Source of the DNA: Cellvibrio sp. OA-2007 | GTDB lineage: Bacteria > Pseudomonadota > Gammaproteobacteria > Pseudomonadales > Cellvibrionaceae | Direction of reading: 5' to 3' | Assembly: GCF_000953825.1 (NCBI RefSeq) | Contig: NZ_BBUL01000078.1 | Coordinates: 1-64,000 of the forward strand | DNA length: 64,000 nucleotides | Shown: positions 54,485-62,637 of the stretch, piece after piece | Position numbering within the stretch: the first letter of the stretch is position 1 | How the letters are laid out: each line of letters begins with the position of its first letter | Made by a program: the position numbers and the translations under genes | Notes under the pieces: generated by a model | What the model saw: only the letters and a program-made list of their open reading frames with translations | What the model was told of the DNA's origin: nothing | Databases searched by the model: none

Positions 54485-55571
54485 CGCTATCGCCCTCGCT
54501 TACGGCAGTGGGCAAATTAAACAACACCCGGGTTTGATCCGGCGTAATGCCCGGTTCAACCCGTACATCGACAAATGCGGTATTGGCGGTGCAGGCTTCG
54601 ATCAGCGCGCGGGTGTCCAGCCCTTCTTTTTGCAAGACTAGGGCAAGCTGGCCGCGCTGGTATTGCCAATCGAGAATGACAAAATCAAAATCGGCGAGAC
54701 ACTGGTGTACTTGCGCCGATAAAAATAAGGGCGAGGGTGCTGCGATCAAATCCGTCACCGCCCGATTAAATTCTTGTTGCCGCAATGCGCCATCGCGCTG
54801 GTTAACCAAATCAAACATAGCCTCGTTTTGTGCGGCGACAGATGAGGCTAACCAAGACTCTTTGACTAAAGTCCCCGCCCCCATGCCCAACTCCAAGGTA
54901 ACCCAAACCAGCAATATTCCGGCGATAAGTTTGGTCGCCACCGATTCGCTGGTGAGCGTCTCTTTGCTCCAGAAGGGTTTTTCATTCCAGGGGCGCGCTA
55001 ACAAAGTGGCATCTGCCTCAGCCCATTCCACCCGATCCAGACTATAGCCACAGGTGCGGACAAAATCGGCTTGCGCGCGCGCATCAGGCCATTGTGGCAA
55101 CCAACGGGTGTGGCGCAAATTACCTGCATCCCAATATTGCAATTCCCAGCCAAACAAGCAGGTTTGGATGCGAAACCCCTGCTCAAACGGGGCCTGCAAC
55201 AGTGTTTCGGGCAAGACAGATGTGGGTAACGCAGGATCTCGTTCGCGTCGGCTGCGGATCGCGCTCTCATCCCAAAACCAGATTTGTGCGCGACCCGCCT
55301 CCTGCACCACCCAACTCGCCGGATGACTGAAGGGACTTGCTTGCTGCAAACGCTGCTGAATCAGGTTATTGCGCAGAGCATTGGGCACTGCGGTGAGGTC
55401 TATGTATAAATAGAAGAGATATTGACGCGGGATAATCAACCGCGCGGATTCCAGCTGCGTGCTGGCACTTGCTACCGGAAGGTCGCTGAGCAGACTGGCG
55501 CCGTCAGCGGTCATCACCCAGGGTGTGGCCAAAGAGGGTTGTTTGCTGAAGGACCGAAGGTTCATGATCAC
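54477..55571 (-). CDS. gspL: GspL-like protein of the T2SS platform
   Basis: 364 residues: an N-terminal cytoplasmic domain (QLESARLIIPRQYLFYLYIDL, NNLIQQRLQQASPF) of the actin-like PilM/GspL kind, one helix (KLIAGILLVWVTLELGMG, about 215-232) and a periplasmic ferredoxin-like domain (LILDWQYQRGQLALVL-like). GspL links the ATPase GspE to GspM. The cytoplasmic domain is short compared with EpsL of Vibrio. The frame starts inside gspK with 68 bases of overlap; ATG 55514 (MTADGASLL) would reduce this to 11 bases and is a fair alternative. Confidence 0.77.
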   Translation of the reverse strand: MIMNLRSFSKQPSLATPWVMTADGASLLSDLPVASASTQLESARLIIPRQYLFYLYIDLTAVPNALRNNLIQQRLQQASPFSHPASWVVQEAGRAQIWFWDESAIRSRRERDPALPTSVLPETLLQAPFEQGFRIQTCLFGWELQYWDAGNLRHTRWLPQWPDARAQADFVRTCGYSLDRVEWAEADATLLARPWNEKPFWSKETLTSESVATKLIAGILLVWVTLELGMGAGTLVKESWLASSVAAQNEAMFDLVNQRDGALRQQEFNRAVTDLIAAPSPLFLSAQVHQCLADFDFVILDWQYQRGQLALVLQKEGLDTRALIEACTANTAFVDVRVEPGITPDQTRVLFNLPTAVSEGDSDV

Positions 55572-56589
55572 GCCTATTTATCGGGGCTTGGTATTGATAG
55601 TTAATTTGCCATGGACCATAGGGGCCAGCGGGCGTTAATTGTAGGCTAATCACTTCCGCTTGTCCCTCATCTAAATTCCATAGGCAAACTTGAAATTCAG
55701 TACCAAAGAAAAAGCGTGTATTTTCGTCGGTCAATCCATCAGAAATACCAGAACGCAAAAAAAAGTCATCTAAATTCATGAACGGATTTTTGTGCCGCTC
55801 GCTAACCAACTGCTCGGCCATTTCTTCGGTAACACCAAAATAAGCCTGCATAAGAGATTTAGGCATGCTATTGGGGTTTATCATTGAGTAACGCCGTACG
55901 CTCAACCACTCTTGCAACTTAAATTGTGGATTCAAATTCAACCAAGACGCCCATCCATACACGCGCTGCAATTCAATTTCTGAACGCAAATAATCATTGG
56001 TCGGTAATGCAAGACCGGCGCGCGCATACTCATACTTTTCTGCCCCCGCCAAACTCAGCGTATCGTTTGCGTCAATATAATCCTGCAATGCTGTTAAAAG
56101 TTGCCGGTTAATTTGTGCATTTGGTTCTTGATTGCCCATGAGCCGCTGCAAGTCATAATTATCAGGAGCATTTAACGCAACCAGCCCCATTAGGTCCTGA
56201 ATATAAAACGCACTTTTTCCCAAGCCCAAGTAGCTGGTACCGTCCAATAACATTTCATCACCAACTGGATCAGTATTCAGCGTTCCTTCTTCTACATTTA
56301 TGTATTCAAAAATACTCTGCTTGGCCAGCGTCATGCCCGCGCGGGTTAAGCGAGACGTGGCCAACACATAAAATAATGTTTGTTTTGTAGAGTGGAGATC
56401 TAATTGCTGTTGTAAATGCGACTTTGCTTGTATGCCAATCTTTATTTTCTCTTGTACATAATGATGGAATATTCCAGCGATGATCAGAATAATTGCCACT
56501 GACCAGAGCACAGCGACCAGAATAAACCCCTTCTGTGTCGAAACAATCACTGCTGGTTTTCTATTATTCCCGACCATACATTTTTTCAT
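55504..56589 (-). CDS. gspK: GspK, large minor pseudopilin
   Basis: 361 residues. The N-terminal prepilin motif QKG/FILVAVLWSVAIILIIAG is the GspK type with no Glu at +5, as usual for K. The large globular part has LLTALQDYIDANDT and the acidic, helix-rich SAM-like domains expected, with LVSERHKNPFMNLDDFF in the helix-hairpin region. GspK caps the pseudopilus tip with I and J. Starts 26 bases inside gspJ. Confidence 0.87.
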   Translation of the reverse strand: MKKCMVGNNRKPAVIVSTQKGFILVAVLWSVAIILIIAGIFHHYVQEKIKIGIQAKSHLQQQLDLHSTKQTLFYVLATSRLTRAGMTLAKQSIFEYINVEEGTLNTDPVGDEMLLDGTSYLGLGKSAFYIQDLMGLVALNAPDNYDLQRLMGNQEPNAQINRQLLTALQDYIDANDTLSLAGAEKYEYARAGLALPTNDYLRSEIELQRVYGWASWLNLNPQFKLQEWLSVRRYSMINPNSMPKSLMQAYFGVTEEMAEQLVSERHKNPFMNLDDFFLRSGISDGLTDENTRFFFGTEFQVCLWNLDEGQAEVISLQLTPAGPYGPWQINYQYQAPINRRDHEPSVLQQTTLFGHTLGDDR

Positions 56590-57181
56590 CAGCGGTAATT
56601 ATGGCTCTCAGCCTTGTCTCTGTTGCAACTACAAAATTTAGCAATTTATCTCCCTGACGAACCTGCAATCTGATAGCGCTGGGTAAGGCCATGGGCTCAC
56701 CTTTTGATGACAACCACCGATCACGCCATTTTTTTTCAAGATCCAAATACTGAAATTGTCCTTTTGCACCAGCCCATGTATTCACTATGAAGTGCTGCGC
56801 ACCTTCGCGGTACCCAAGCACTAAATTGCCGCCCTTAATATTCAATTCCCACGCAATACGAGTCTTCACTCCTGAATTTTCCAGCAATGCATTGTAAGTA
56901 TATGTAGACAGCTGATCTTGATTACCTTCCAGACCAAGGTCTTTAGGGCGCATAGCAACCTGCGATTGGAGTGTTGAAGCAAACCAACGATAAGCAAATG
57001 CTTGTTGATACGCACTAGCCTGATTTTTTACTACGCGCTGGTACAGCCCAAGTGAATACCCAAAACCCTGCATTACTACAGTGACCACCATGGCAACTAT
57101 AATCAGAACTACCAGCATCTCAATCAAAGTGAATGCACTTTGACTGCGCAAACCTACTTTAGGGAACAAAGTCATCTTCAT
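56564..57181 (-). CDS. gspJ: GspJ, minor pseudopilin
   Basis: 205 residues, prepilin motif SQSA/FTLIEMLVVLIIVAMVV with Ala instead of Gly before the cleaved bond, and the Glu at +5. The globular part (YRWFASTLQSQVAMRP, LNIKGGNLVLGYREG) fits GspJ. ATG 57181 and ATG 57175 are both possible. Overlaps gspI by 23 bases. Forms the tip complex with GspI and GspK. Confidence 0.86.
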   Translation of the reverse strand: MKMTLFPKVGLRSQSAFTLIEMLVVLIIVAMVVTVVMQGFGYSLGLYQRVVKNQASAYQQAFAYRWFASTLQSQVAMRPKDLGLEGNQDQLSTYTYNALLENSGVKTRIAWELNIKGGNLVLGYREGAQHFIVNTWAGAKGQFQYLDLEKKWRDRWLSSKGEPMALPSAIRLQVRQGDKLLNFVVATETRLRAIITADEKMYGRE

Positions 57182-57593
57182 TCTTTTTCGGCTCCCGCGC
57201 TTGATACCAAGCTGTTTGACGATAACTGTAAGTCGCTACAACTTGACCGCCTTTATTTAAATCAACGACAACCCGATACAACCCCAAGTCATAAATTCCC
57301 ACCGTCCCACGCGGAGACAAGCCCTGTGACCATGGTTCCACCAACTCTGCCCGCCACCGCACCTGATAGCCCGCAACATCAAACAAACCGTCACTCTCAT
57401 TACGCAAATCTACTAACTTAAGCCGCTCGATGACTGAATTAACCACAAACTCCGATTCAGCGACCACTACAACGCGATTAAGCGAAATCAAATTAGTATT
57501 GATCCAACTGTAGATACCCATAGCCGCCATGGAGAAAATTACTAAGGCGACCATCGCTTCTACCAGCGTAAAACCAAGTTTCGAATTAATCAT
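57159..57593 (-). CDS. gspI: GspI, minor pseudopilin
   Basis: From ATG 57593 the product is 144 residues, starting MINSKLG/FTLVEAMVALVIFSMAAMG, the normal GspI prepilin start, with NRVVVVAESEFVVNSVIERL as the rest of the helix. The C-terminal domain has GYQVRWRAELVEPW and YRVVVDLNKGG. The open frame to 57647 overlaps gspH and is unlikely to be used. Overlaps the gspH stop by eight bases. Confidence 0.86.
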   Translation of the reverse strand: MINSKLGFTLVEAMVALVIFSMAAMGIYSWINTNLISLNRVVVVAESEFVVNSVIERLKLVDLRNESDGLFDVAGYQVRWRAELVEPWSQGLSPRGTVGIYDLGLYRVVVDLNKGGQVVATYSYRQTAWYQAREPKKNEDDFVP

Positions 57594-57981
57594 TTTCACG
57601 CGGCTCACAGTAAGGAGGATCGAGCTGCAAGCGGCGCTTGATGCCATTTAGCTCTACATCTATCTGCCCTCCCAAACAAACGCCATTCAATCGGTAATAG
57701 ATTGGCTGATCGAGGCGCAGCTTGAGCTGGCCATTCAATTCCAAGCCCTCATTGACTAGCGACTGGAGTGCATCCTCTGGTCGAAGAGTAATATTTTGTT
57801 GGCGTGTATAGGCCTTAAGAGGAAGTGAAGAAAGAAGCTGTATTAAGCGCTCCTGCTCGGATTTATCCTGAAACCGCTCATAAATCGCAGGCAAGCGCGG
57901 TAGCACCAGCGCGCTGGTGAGCCCGAGAATCATTAGTACCACCAATAATTCAATCAGGGTAAAACCGGCGCGCGGGTTCAT
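57586..57981 (-). CDS. gspH: GspH, minor pseudopilin
   Basis: 131 residues with the start MNPRAG/FTLIELLVVLMILGLTSALVLPRL, a textbook prepilin motif, and a short beta-rich domain (GLELNGQLKLRLDQPIYYRL, GGQIDVELNGIKRRLQ). It lies between G and I as in other T2SS operons. Somewhat shorter than usual GspH (about 170 residues). Confidence 0.85.
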   Translation of the reverse strand: MNPRAGFTLIELLVVLMILGLTSALVLPRLPAIYERFQDKSEQERLIQLLSSLPLKAYTRQQNITLRPEDALQSLVNEGLELNGQLKLRLDQPIYYRLNGVCLGGQIDVELNGIKRRLQLDPPYCEPREND

Positions 57982-57997
57982 AGAATCCTCGTGCGGG

Positions 57998-58435
57998 CTA
58001 CTTGGTTGCCAAGCCTATATCGGCATCCAAGCCCTCACCGCCGGGTTTGGCATCGGCACCCAATGAATAGAGGGTGAAATCTTGCAGGCCATTTTTTTCG
58101 CGGCGATATTGGTAGGCGGTACCCCAGGGATCAAGCGGGATTTCTTCATCCAGATAGGGGCCTTTCCAGTTTTGCTGGGCGCGGGCGCTGTCGGGTGAGC
58201 GGATGATCGCCCCCAAACCCTCTTGAGTGCTCGGGTACTCGCCCATATCCAAACGATAGGTTTGCAGTGCCGATTTGAGGAGCTTGATCTGGGTTTCCAC
58301 GGTTTTGACTTTGGCGCCATCCACCTTGCCAAACATTTTGGGGCCAACCAGACCGGCCAGCAGGCCGAGAATGACCAGTACCACCAAAAGTTCGATCATG
58401 GTGAAGCCGCGCTGATGAGTCTTAGTGTTTTGCAT
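57998..58435 (-). CDS. gspG: GspG, major pseudopilin
   Basis: From ATG 58435 (AGAGGAAATCT before it) the protein is 145 residues: QRG/FTMIELLVVLVILGLLAGLVGPKMFGKVDGAK, then ETQIKLLKSALQTYRLDMGEYP, GPYLDEEIPLDPWGTAYQYR and a C-terminal calcium-binding loop (LGADAKPGGEGLDADIG). All are standard for GspG, the main subunit of the pseudopilus. The frame reaches 58480 but overlaps gspF there. Confidence 0.95.
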   Translation of the reverse strand: MQNTKTHQRGFTMIELLVVLVILGLLAGLVGPKMFGKVDGAKVKTVETQIKLLKSALQTYRLDMGEYPSTQEGLGAIIRSPDSARAQQNWKGPYLDEEIPLDPWGTAYQYRREKNGLQDFTLYSLGADAKPGGEGLDADIGLATK

Positions 58436-58463
58436 AGATTTCCTCTGGAAATAAATGTTCATG

Positions 58464-59654
58464 TTAAATCGCCACGTCATTAACGCTGGTGATAGCTTGG
58501 ATCAAGCCCAAAATAATCACCCCCACCGCAATACCAATAAAGACAATAGCAAGGGGTTCGATCATTAACAACAGGCGCTTCATGCGGTTTTTGCCTGAGT
58601 TTTCGTAGATTTTCGCCACCGCTTGCAGCATTTCCGCCAAGCGCCCGGTTTTTTCGCCCGCGCGGATCAGGTTGTAAGCGGTGGCATTCAAGATTTGGTT
58701 GTCTTGCAGCGCCTTGGACAATGTGCCGCCCGACTGTACCGCGTTGAGCGCCGATAACAGTGCTTTGCTGCGGCGGGTATTTTTGACGCTGGAGCGCGCC
58801 AGATCCAATGCTTTGGTCAGTTCGATATGGCTCGCCAGCATCGCCGCCATGACCGATGACCAGCGTGCAATATCCGATTCCGCTAACCAGCGGCCAAAAA
58901 TCGGGAAGCCGGCGAGCTTATCGAGTAGCGCTTGGCGCACAGCAGGTTTGGCAAATTGCATCCCAGCCATCACCGCTAAAATCACCACCAGCGCCGCAAC
59001 CCAATAGAAGTTTTCATTCAACCATAAACCGGTTGAAAGCACCGCCGTTGCCAACATCGGCAACTCTTGTTTGCCATCCATTAAATTGGCGAACTTTGGG
59101 ACTACAAAAACAAAAATAAGTGCCACTGCACTCAGGCCGGACAGCACCAGAATCGCCGGGTAAATCAGCGCATTGCGCAGCTCGTTGACAACCGAGAGAT
59201 CGTACTCCATCTGCTCTACGCCGCGGCGCATAGTCGCACCCAACTGGCCGGATGCCTCGCCCGCTTCCACCAACTGGATGAAATAGGAAGGCAATTGCAG
59301 ATCCGCAGCGCGCAATGCATTGCCAAAGCTGGCGCCACGCTGCAATTGCTCAGAGGCGGATTGGTAAAACCGGCGCAATTTGGGATGGGAGTCAGCTTCA
59401 TGGAGGGATTGCAGCGCTTCGGCGATAGATACGCCCGACTCCAACATGGTGGTCAATTCAAACAGCGAGATGGTGATGTCTTCGCGGCTGAGTTTTTTGC
59501 GCAAACCGCCCTGCTCTTCTTCGCGCGGCGTGACCGTGAGTGGCTGCAGATTTTTCTCACGGATCAGGCGCGCGGCTTCGCGCTCGTCGCTGGCATCTAT
59601 CACTCCGACGATCACGGCTTGGTTTTGGTCGAGCGCCTTGTAGCTAAATTGCAC
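58464..59654 (-). CDS. gspF: GspF, inner-membrane platform protein
   Basis: 396 residues with two T2SSF repeats, each of helices around a P-A/V-I-L membrane segment (NALIYPAILVLSGLSAVALIFVFVVPKF; MLLMIEPLAIVFIGIAVGVIILGLIQAI in pieces) and the soluble start SYKALDQNQAVIVGVIDASDEREAA. LFELTTMLESGVSIAEAL matches the first repeat. Binds GspE and GspL. It follows gspE by 11 bases. Confidence 0.94.
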   Translation of the reverse strand: MQFSYKALDQNQAVIVGVIDASDEREAARLIREKNLQPLTVTPREEEQGGLRKKLSREDITISLFELTTMLESGVSIAEALQSLHEADSHPKLRRFYQSASEQLQRGASFGNALRAADLQLPSYFIQLVEAGEASGQLGATMRRGVEQMEYDLSVVNELRNALIYPAILVLSGLSAVALIFVFVVPKFANLMDGKQELPMLATAVLSTGLWLNENFYWVAALVVILAVMAGMQFAKPAVRQALLDKLAGFPIFGRWLAESDIARWSSVMAAMLASHIELTKALDLARSSVKNTRRSKALLSALNAVQSGGTLSKALQDNQILNATAYNLIRAGEKTGRLAEMLQAVAKIYENSGKNRMKRLLLMIEPLAIVFIGIAVGVIILGLIQAITSVNDVAI

Positions 59655-59665
59655 TGGTCGCTCCC

Positions 59666-61339
59666 TTATTCCGCATCAATATTGGTGGCGCGCATCACTT
59701 CTTCCACTGTGGTCAGGCCTTTTGCGGCTTTGATCAGGCCGTCCTGATACATCGATCTGTGTCCCTGCCGCCGCGCCAGTTTGCGCATTTCAGTCACCGG
59801 GGTATTGGCGATAATCATGTCGTGCAGTTCGGTGGAGATGGGCACAATTTCGTACACCCCCATACGACCTGAGTAACCTGTGTGATTGCAGGCGGCACAG
59901 CCAACCGCATCCACCCAGTTAGGGGCAAAGTCGCGCCCAAGTTTGGCAAATTCGGCGCTGATCGACTCAGGTACCTGGGCCGGTTTGGCGCAATGTTTAC
60001 AGACTTTACGCACCAGCCGCTGAGCCTGCACCGCTTTAATCGGCGCGGCGACCAAGAAGGGCTCCACGCCCATATCAATCAAGCGGGTAAAAGCAGAGAG
60101 CGAGTCGTTGGTATGCAGGGTCGATAGCACCAAGTGACCAGTCAGCGCTGACTGAATCGCAATTTGTGCTGTTTCCAAATCTCGTATTTCACCCACCATG
60201 ATCACATCCGGATCCTGCCGCAAAAATGCACGTAGGGCTTTGGCAAAGGTGTAGCCAATTTCAGCGTGCGCTTGCACCTGAGTAATGCCGGGCAATTGGT
60301 ACTCTACTGGATCTTCTACGGTGAGTATTTTGCGTGTGCCGTCGGTCGCTTCTTGCAGCGCGGCATAGAGGGTGGTGGATTTACCCGAGCCGGTCGGGCC
60401 GGTGACCAGCACTATGCCGTTGGATTCTTGCATCAGCGCGCCGACCAGATCCATATGATCCTGCTCCAGCCCGAGGGTTTGCAGGGACAGCTCTTTGCGA
60501 TCTTTCGGCAGCAGACGCATGACGATAGATTCGCCGTGCACACCCGGTAGGGTCGAGACACGCACATCCATCTCGCGACCATTCACACGAGTGGTGATAC
60601 GGCCATCCTGTGGTAAACGGCGCTCGGCAATGTCTATCTCAGAAATCAGTTTTACCCGCGAAGCGACGGCGGGATAGCGGTCAATCGGCTGCTCCAGATG
60701 GGTTTGCAGCACACCGTCCACACGCAAGCGCACGCGGAAGACTTCCACCTGCGGATCGAGGTGGATATCCGAAGCGTTAAAGGCCACGGCTTTGGAAAAA
60801 ATATTGTTGACCAGTTCAACCACCGGCGCCTCTTCCGCCATTTCGCGCAGGCCTTTGGTCTCGCTGCCCTCGGCAAAAAACCGTTCAGCGGTGAGCTCTT
60901 TGCGCAGATAGTCGATCAGAATATCGAGGCTATGGCTTGATACGAGGCAGGGCTTAATCTCATGCTCTGGATAGTGGTAACTAATGACATCGCGCACAAA
61001 CGGCGAGAGTGGATCGCGCCCCGTGTAATGCAACTCTTGCTCGACCGGGCTCCAGATGAGTACACGGTTATCGATGCACCAGTTGATATCGATTTTGGAC
61101 GATTTAATAAAGTGAAATAGCGCGCTCGCATCGGGCATTTCTTTGCCCGCCTGCACCACCGGTATTTCCAGCTGCTGCGACAGCACATCGAGCAGCGACT
61201 CTTCGGAAATCGAACCCATGCGCACCAGACCTGCGCCTATACGACCACCAACAGACTGCTGTAATTGCAGCGCCTTTTTGATGTCGTCCGGCTGCACCAG
61301 CCCGCGCTCGATTAACAATTCACCGATCAGTTTATTCAC
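59666..61339 (-). CDS. gspE: GspE, T2SS assembly ATPase
   Basis: 557 residues: N-terminal N1E/N2E domains (LIGELLIERGLVQPDDI), then the CTE ATPase with GPTGSGKSTTLYAAL (Walker A), VEDPVEYQLPGITQVQ (Asp box), LRQDPDVIMVGEIRD (Walker B) and LVLSTLHTNDS (His box), and the zinc motif CKHC...CAACNHTGY. It powers pseudopilus assembly. First gene of the operon; the order that follows (F-G-H-I-J-K-L-M-N-D) is the Xanthomonas xps order. Confidence 0.96.
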   Translation of the reverse strand: MNKLIGELLIERGLVQPDDIKKALQLQQSVGGRIGAGLVRMGSISEESLLDVLSQQLEIPVVQAGKEMPDASALFHFIKSSKIDINWCIDNRVLIWSPVEQELHYTGRDPLSPFVRDVISYHYPEHEIKPCLVSSHSLDILIDYLRKELTAERFFAEGSETKGLREMAEEAPVVELVNNIFSKAVAFNASDIHLDPQVEVFRVRLRVDGVLQTHLEQPIDRYPAVASRVKLISEIDIAERRLPQDGRITTRVNGREMDVRVSTLPGVHGESIVMRLLPKDRKELSLQTLGLEQDHMDLVGALMQESNGIVLVTGPTGSGKSTTLYAALQEATDGTRKILTVEDPVEYQLPGITQVQAHAEIGYTFAKALRAFLRQDPDVIMVGEIRDLETAQIAIQSALTGHLVLSTLHTNDSLSAFTRLIDMGVEPFLVAAPIKAVQAQRLVRKVCKHCAKPAQVPESISAEFAKLGRDFAPNWVDAVGCAACNHTGYSGRMGVYEIVPISTELHDMIIANTPVTEMRKLARRQGHRSMYQDGLIKAAKGLTTVEEVMRATNIDAE

Positions 61340-61674
61340 GCGTTCAATTCACTCTCGTCATTTTTGGAGAAGGGAGTCGTCATTTTCACCCAAAATCCAA
61401 CATCAGGGGGGAGTCGTCATCCTCGCACAGCGGGGATCCATAGGTCTTAATAAAAAAGCAAAAGCTGGACTCCCGCGAGCGGGAGTGACGGGGTGCTTTC
61501 TTTGTAGCCCGCACATGAAAGTTATGATGCGCCAGTTTATTAAGGCCTCACAAATGGCTTGGCATACTACTGCAAAACGCGCCACTTGCCCATGCGCCAC
61601 GCCGCGCAACTAATGCACCGGCGGCGCTGATCGGCTATGCTCGCTCACCGTTAAATTGCACATCAGGTTCAGTT
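61340..61674. other. Intergenic region with palindromic repeat copy 3
   Basis: 335 bases between two divergent genes. The repeat occupies 61413-61491; a partial GTCGTCA/GGGAGTCGTCAT element stands at 61371-61384. I see no gene in the rest; it must contain the promoters of gspE and of the GT2 gene. Confidence 0.6.
61413..61491. repeat. Two-hairpin intergenic palindromic repeat, copy 3
   Basis: In the reverse orientation to copy 1: GTCGTCATCCTCGC/GCGGGGATCC hairpin, about 30 bases of spacer with CATAGGT, then CTGGACTCCCGC/GCGGGAGTGAC hairpin. The two outer halves and their order correspond to copy 1 at 41871-41943. Confidence 0.8.
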
Positions 61675-62559
61675 GTGACTCCAGCTATCTCCACCATTAT
61701 TGTCAATTACAACGCCGGCGCAGGTCTGGTGAGCTGCATTCAATCGGTTATCGACCAAGTGGGCGAAGTAATTCTGGTGGATAACGCCTCGCGCGATAAC
61801 AGCATCGCGCTGGTGGAAACACAGTTTGCGGGCGATGGGCGCCTGCGCATTATCCGCAATGACACTAATCTGGGCTTCGCTGCTGCCTGCAATATAGGTG
61901 CGCGTGCGGCGCAGCATCCCTACTGGTTTTTTCTCAATCCCGATTGCCTGTGTGCCGCTGGCAGTGTCGCGGAGCTATACCGTGTACTCACCGCCAATCC
62001 CAAGGCAGGCATGGTAGGCGGATTATTATTGAATCCCGATGGCAGTGAACAGGCCGGCGGGCGCCGCTTAACGCCCACGCCGAGCCGAACATTGGTAAGC
62101 GCTCTCGGCTTGCGGCGTTTTGCCAAGCGCTGGCCAACATTATTGGTGGATTTTAATTTGCACCAACAGCCATTGCCGGATCTGCCGGTCAGTGTAGAGG
62201 CCATCTCCGGGGCCTGTATGCTGGTGAAGCCCGAAGCGGTGGCTCAAGTTGGCCTGTGGGACGATGAGTATTTTCTGCACTGCGAAGATCTGGATTGGTG
62301 CATACGGTTTGTGCGCGCCGGTTGGGAAATTCTGTTTGTGCCCTCTGCACCCATCACCCATGCGCAGGGTGTGTGCAGCAAAAGCCGCCCGCTGTTTGTG
62401 GAGTGGCATAAACACAAAGGCATGACGCGCTTTTATCGCAAATTTTTTCGCGAATCTTATTCGCTGCCACTGCTGTGGTTGGTGATTGCGGCGATTTGGG
62501 GCAGATTTGCACTTATCGCCGCGATCAGCACTGTCAAAAAACTCATCTGGCGCAGCTAA
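61675..62559 (+). CDS. GT2 family glycosyltransferase (rhamnosyltransferase-like)
   Basis: 294 residues starting with GTG 61675. STIIVNYNAGAGLVSCI is the N-terminal motif, VILVDNASRDNS the nucleotide strand, NLGFAAACNIGA, FLNPDCL (D-x-D-type position) and LHCEDLDWCIRFVRAGW the catalytic ED region. The NYN-x-G-x-L start and DLDWCIR block are common in rhamnosyl- and related sugar transferases of the WbbL type. One hydrophobic helix near the C-terminus may tether it. It stands alone, between the T2SS operon and a diguanylate cyclase. Confidence 0.87.
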   Translation: MTPAISTIIVNYNAGAGLVSCIQSVIDQVGEVILVDNASRDNSIALVETQFAGDGRLRIIRNDTNLGFAAACNIGARAAQHPYWFFLNPDCLCAAGSVAELYRVLTANPKAGMVGGLLLNPDGSEQAGGRRLTPTPSRTLVSALGLRRFAKRWPTLLVDFNLHQQPLPDLPVSVEAISGACMLVKPEAVAQVGLWDDEYFLHCEDLDWCIRFVRAGWEILFVPSAPITHAQGVCSKSRPLFVEWHKHKGMTRFYRKFFRESYSLPLLWLVIAAIWGRFALIAAISTVKKLIWRS

Positions 62560-62584
62560 CAGGCGGATAGATATGGCAATTTTT

Positions 62585-62624
62585 CCAATTTGACCAATAC
62601 TTAAAGGCAGTTTTGCCAAATTGG
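62585..62624. promoter_or_regulatory. Inverted repeat in front of the diguanylate cyclase gene
   Basis: CCAATTTG (62585-62592) and CAAATTGG (62617-62624) are perfect complements 24 bases apart, within the 78 bases before the start codon. It might be an operator or a leader hairpin. Confidence 0.3.
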
Positions 62625-62637
62625 ATACCGCCCTGTC

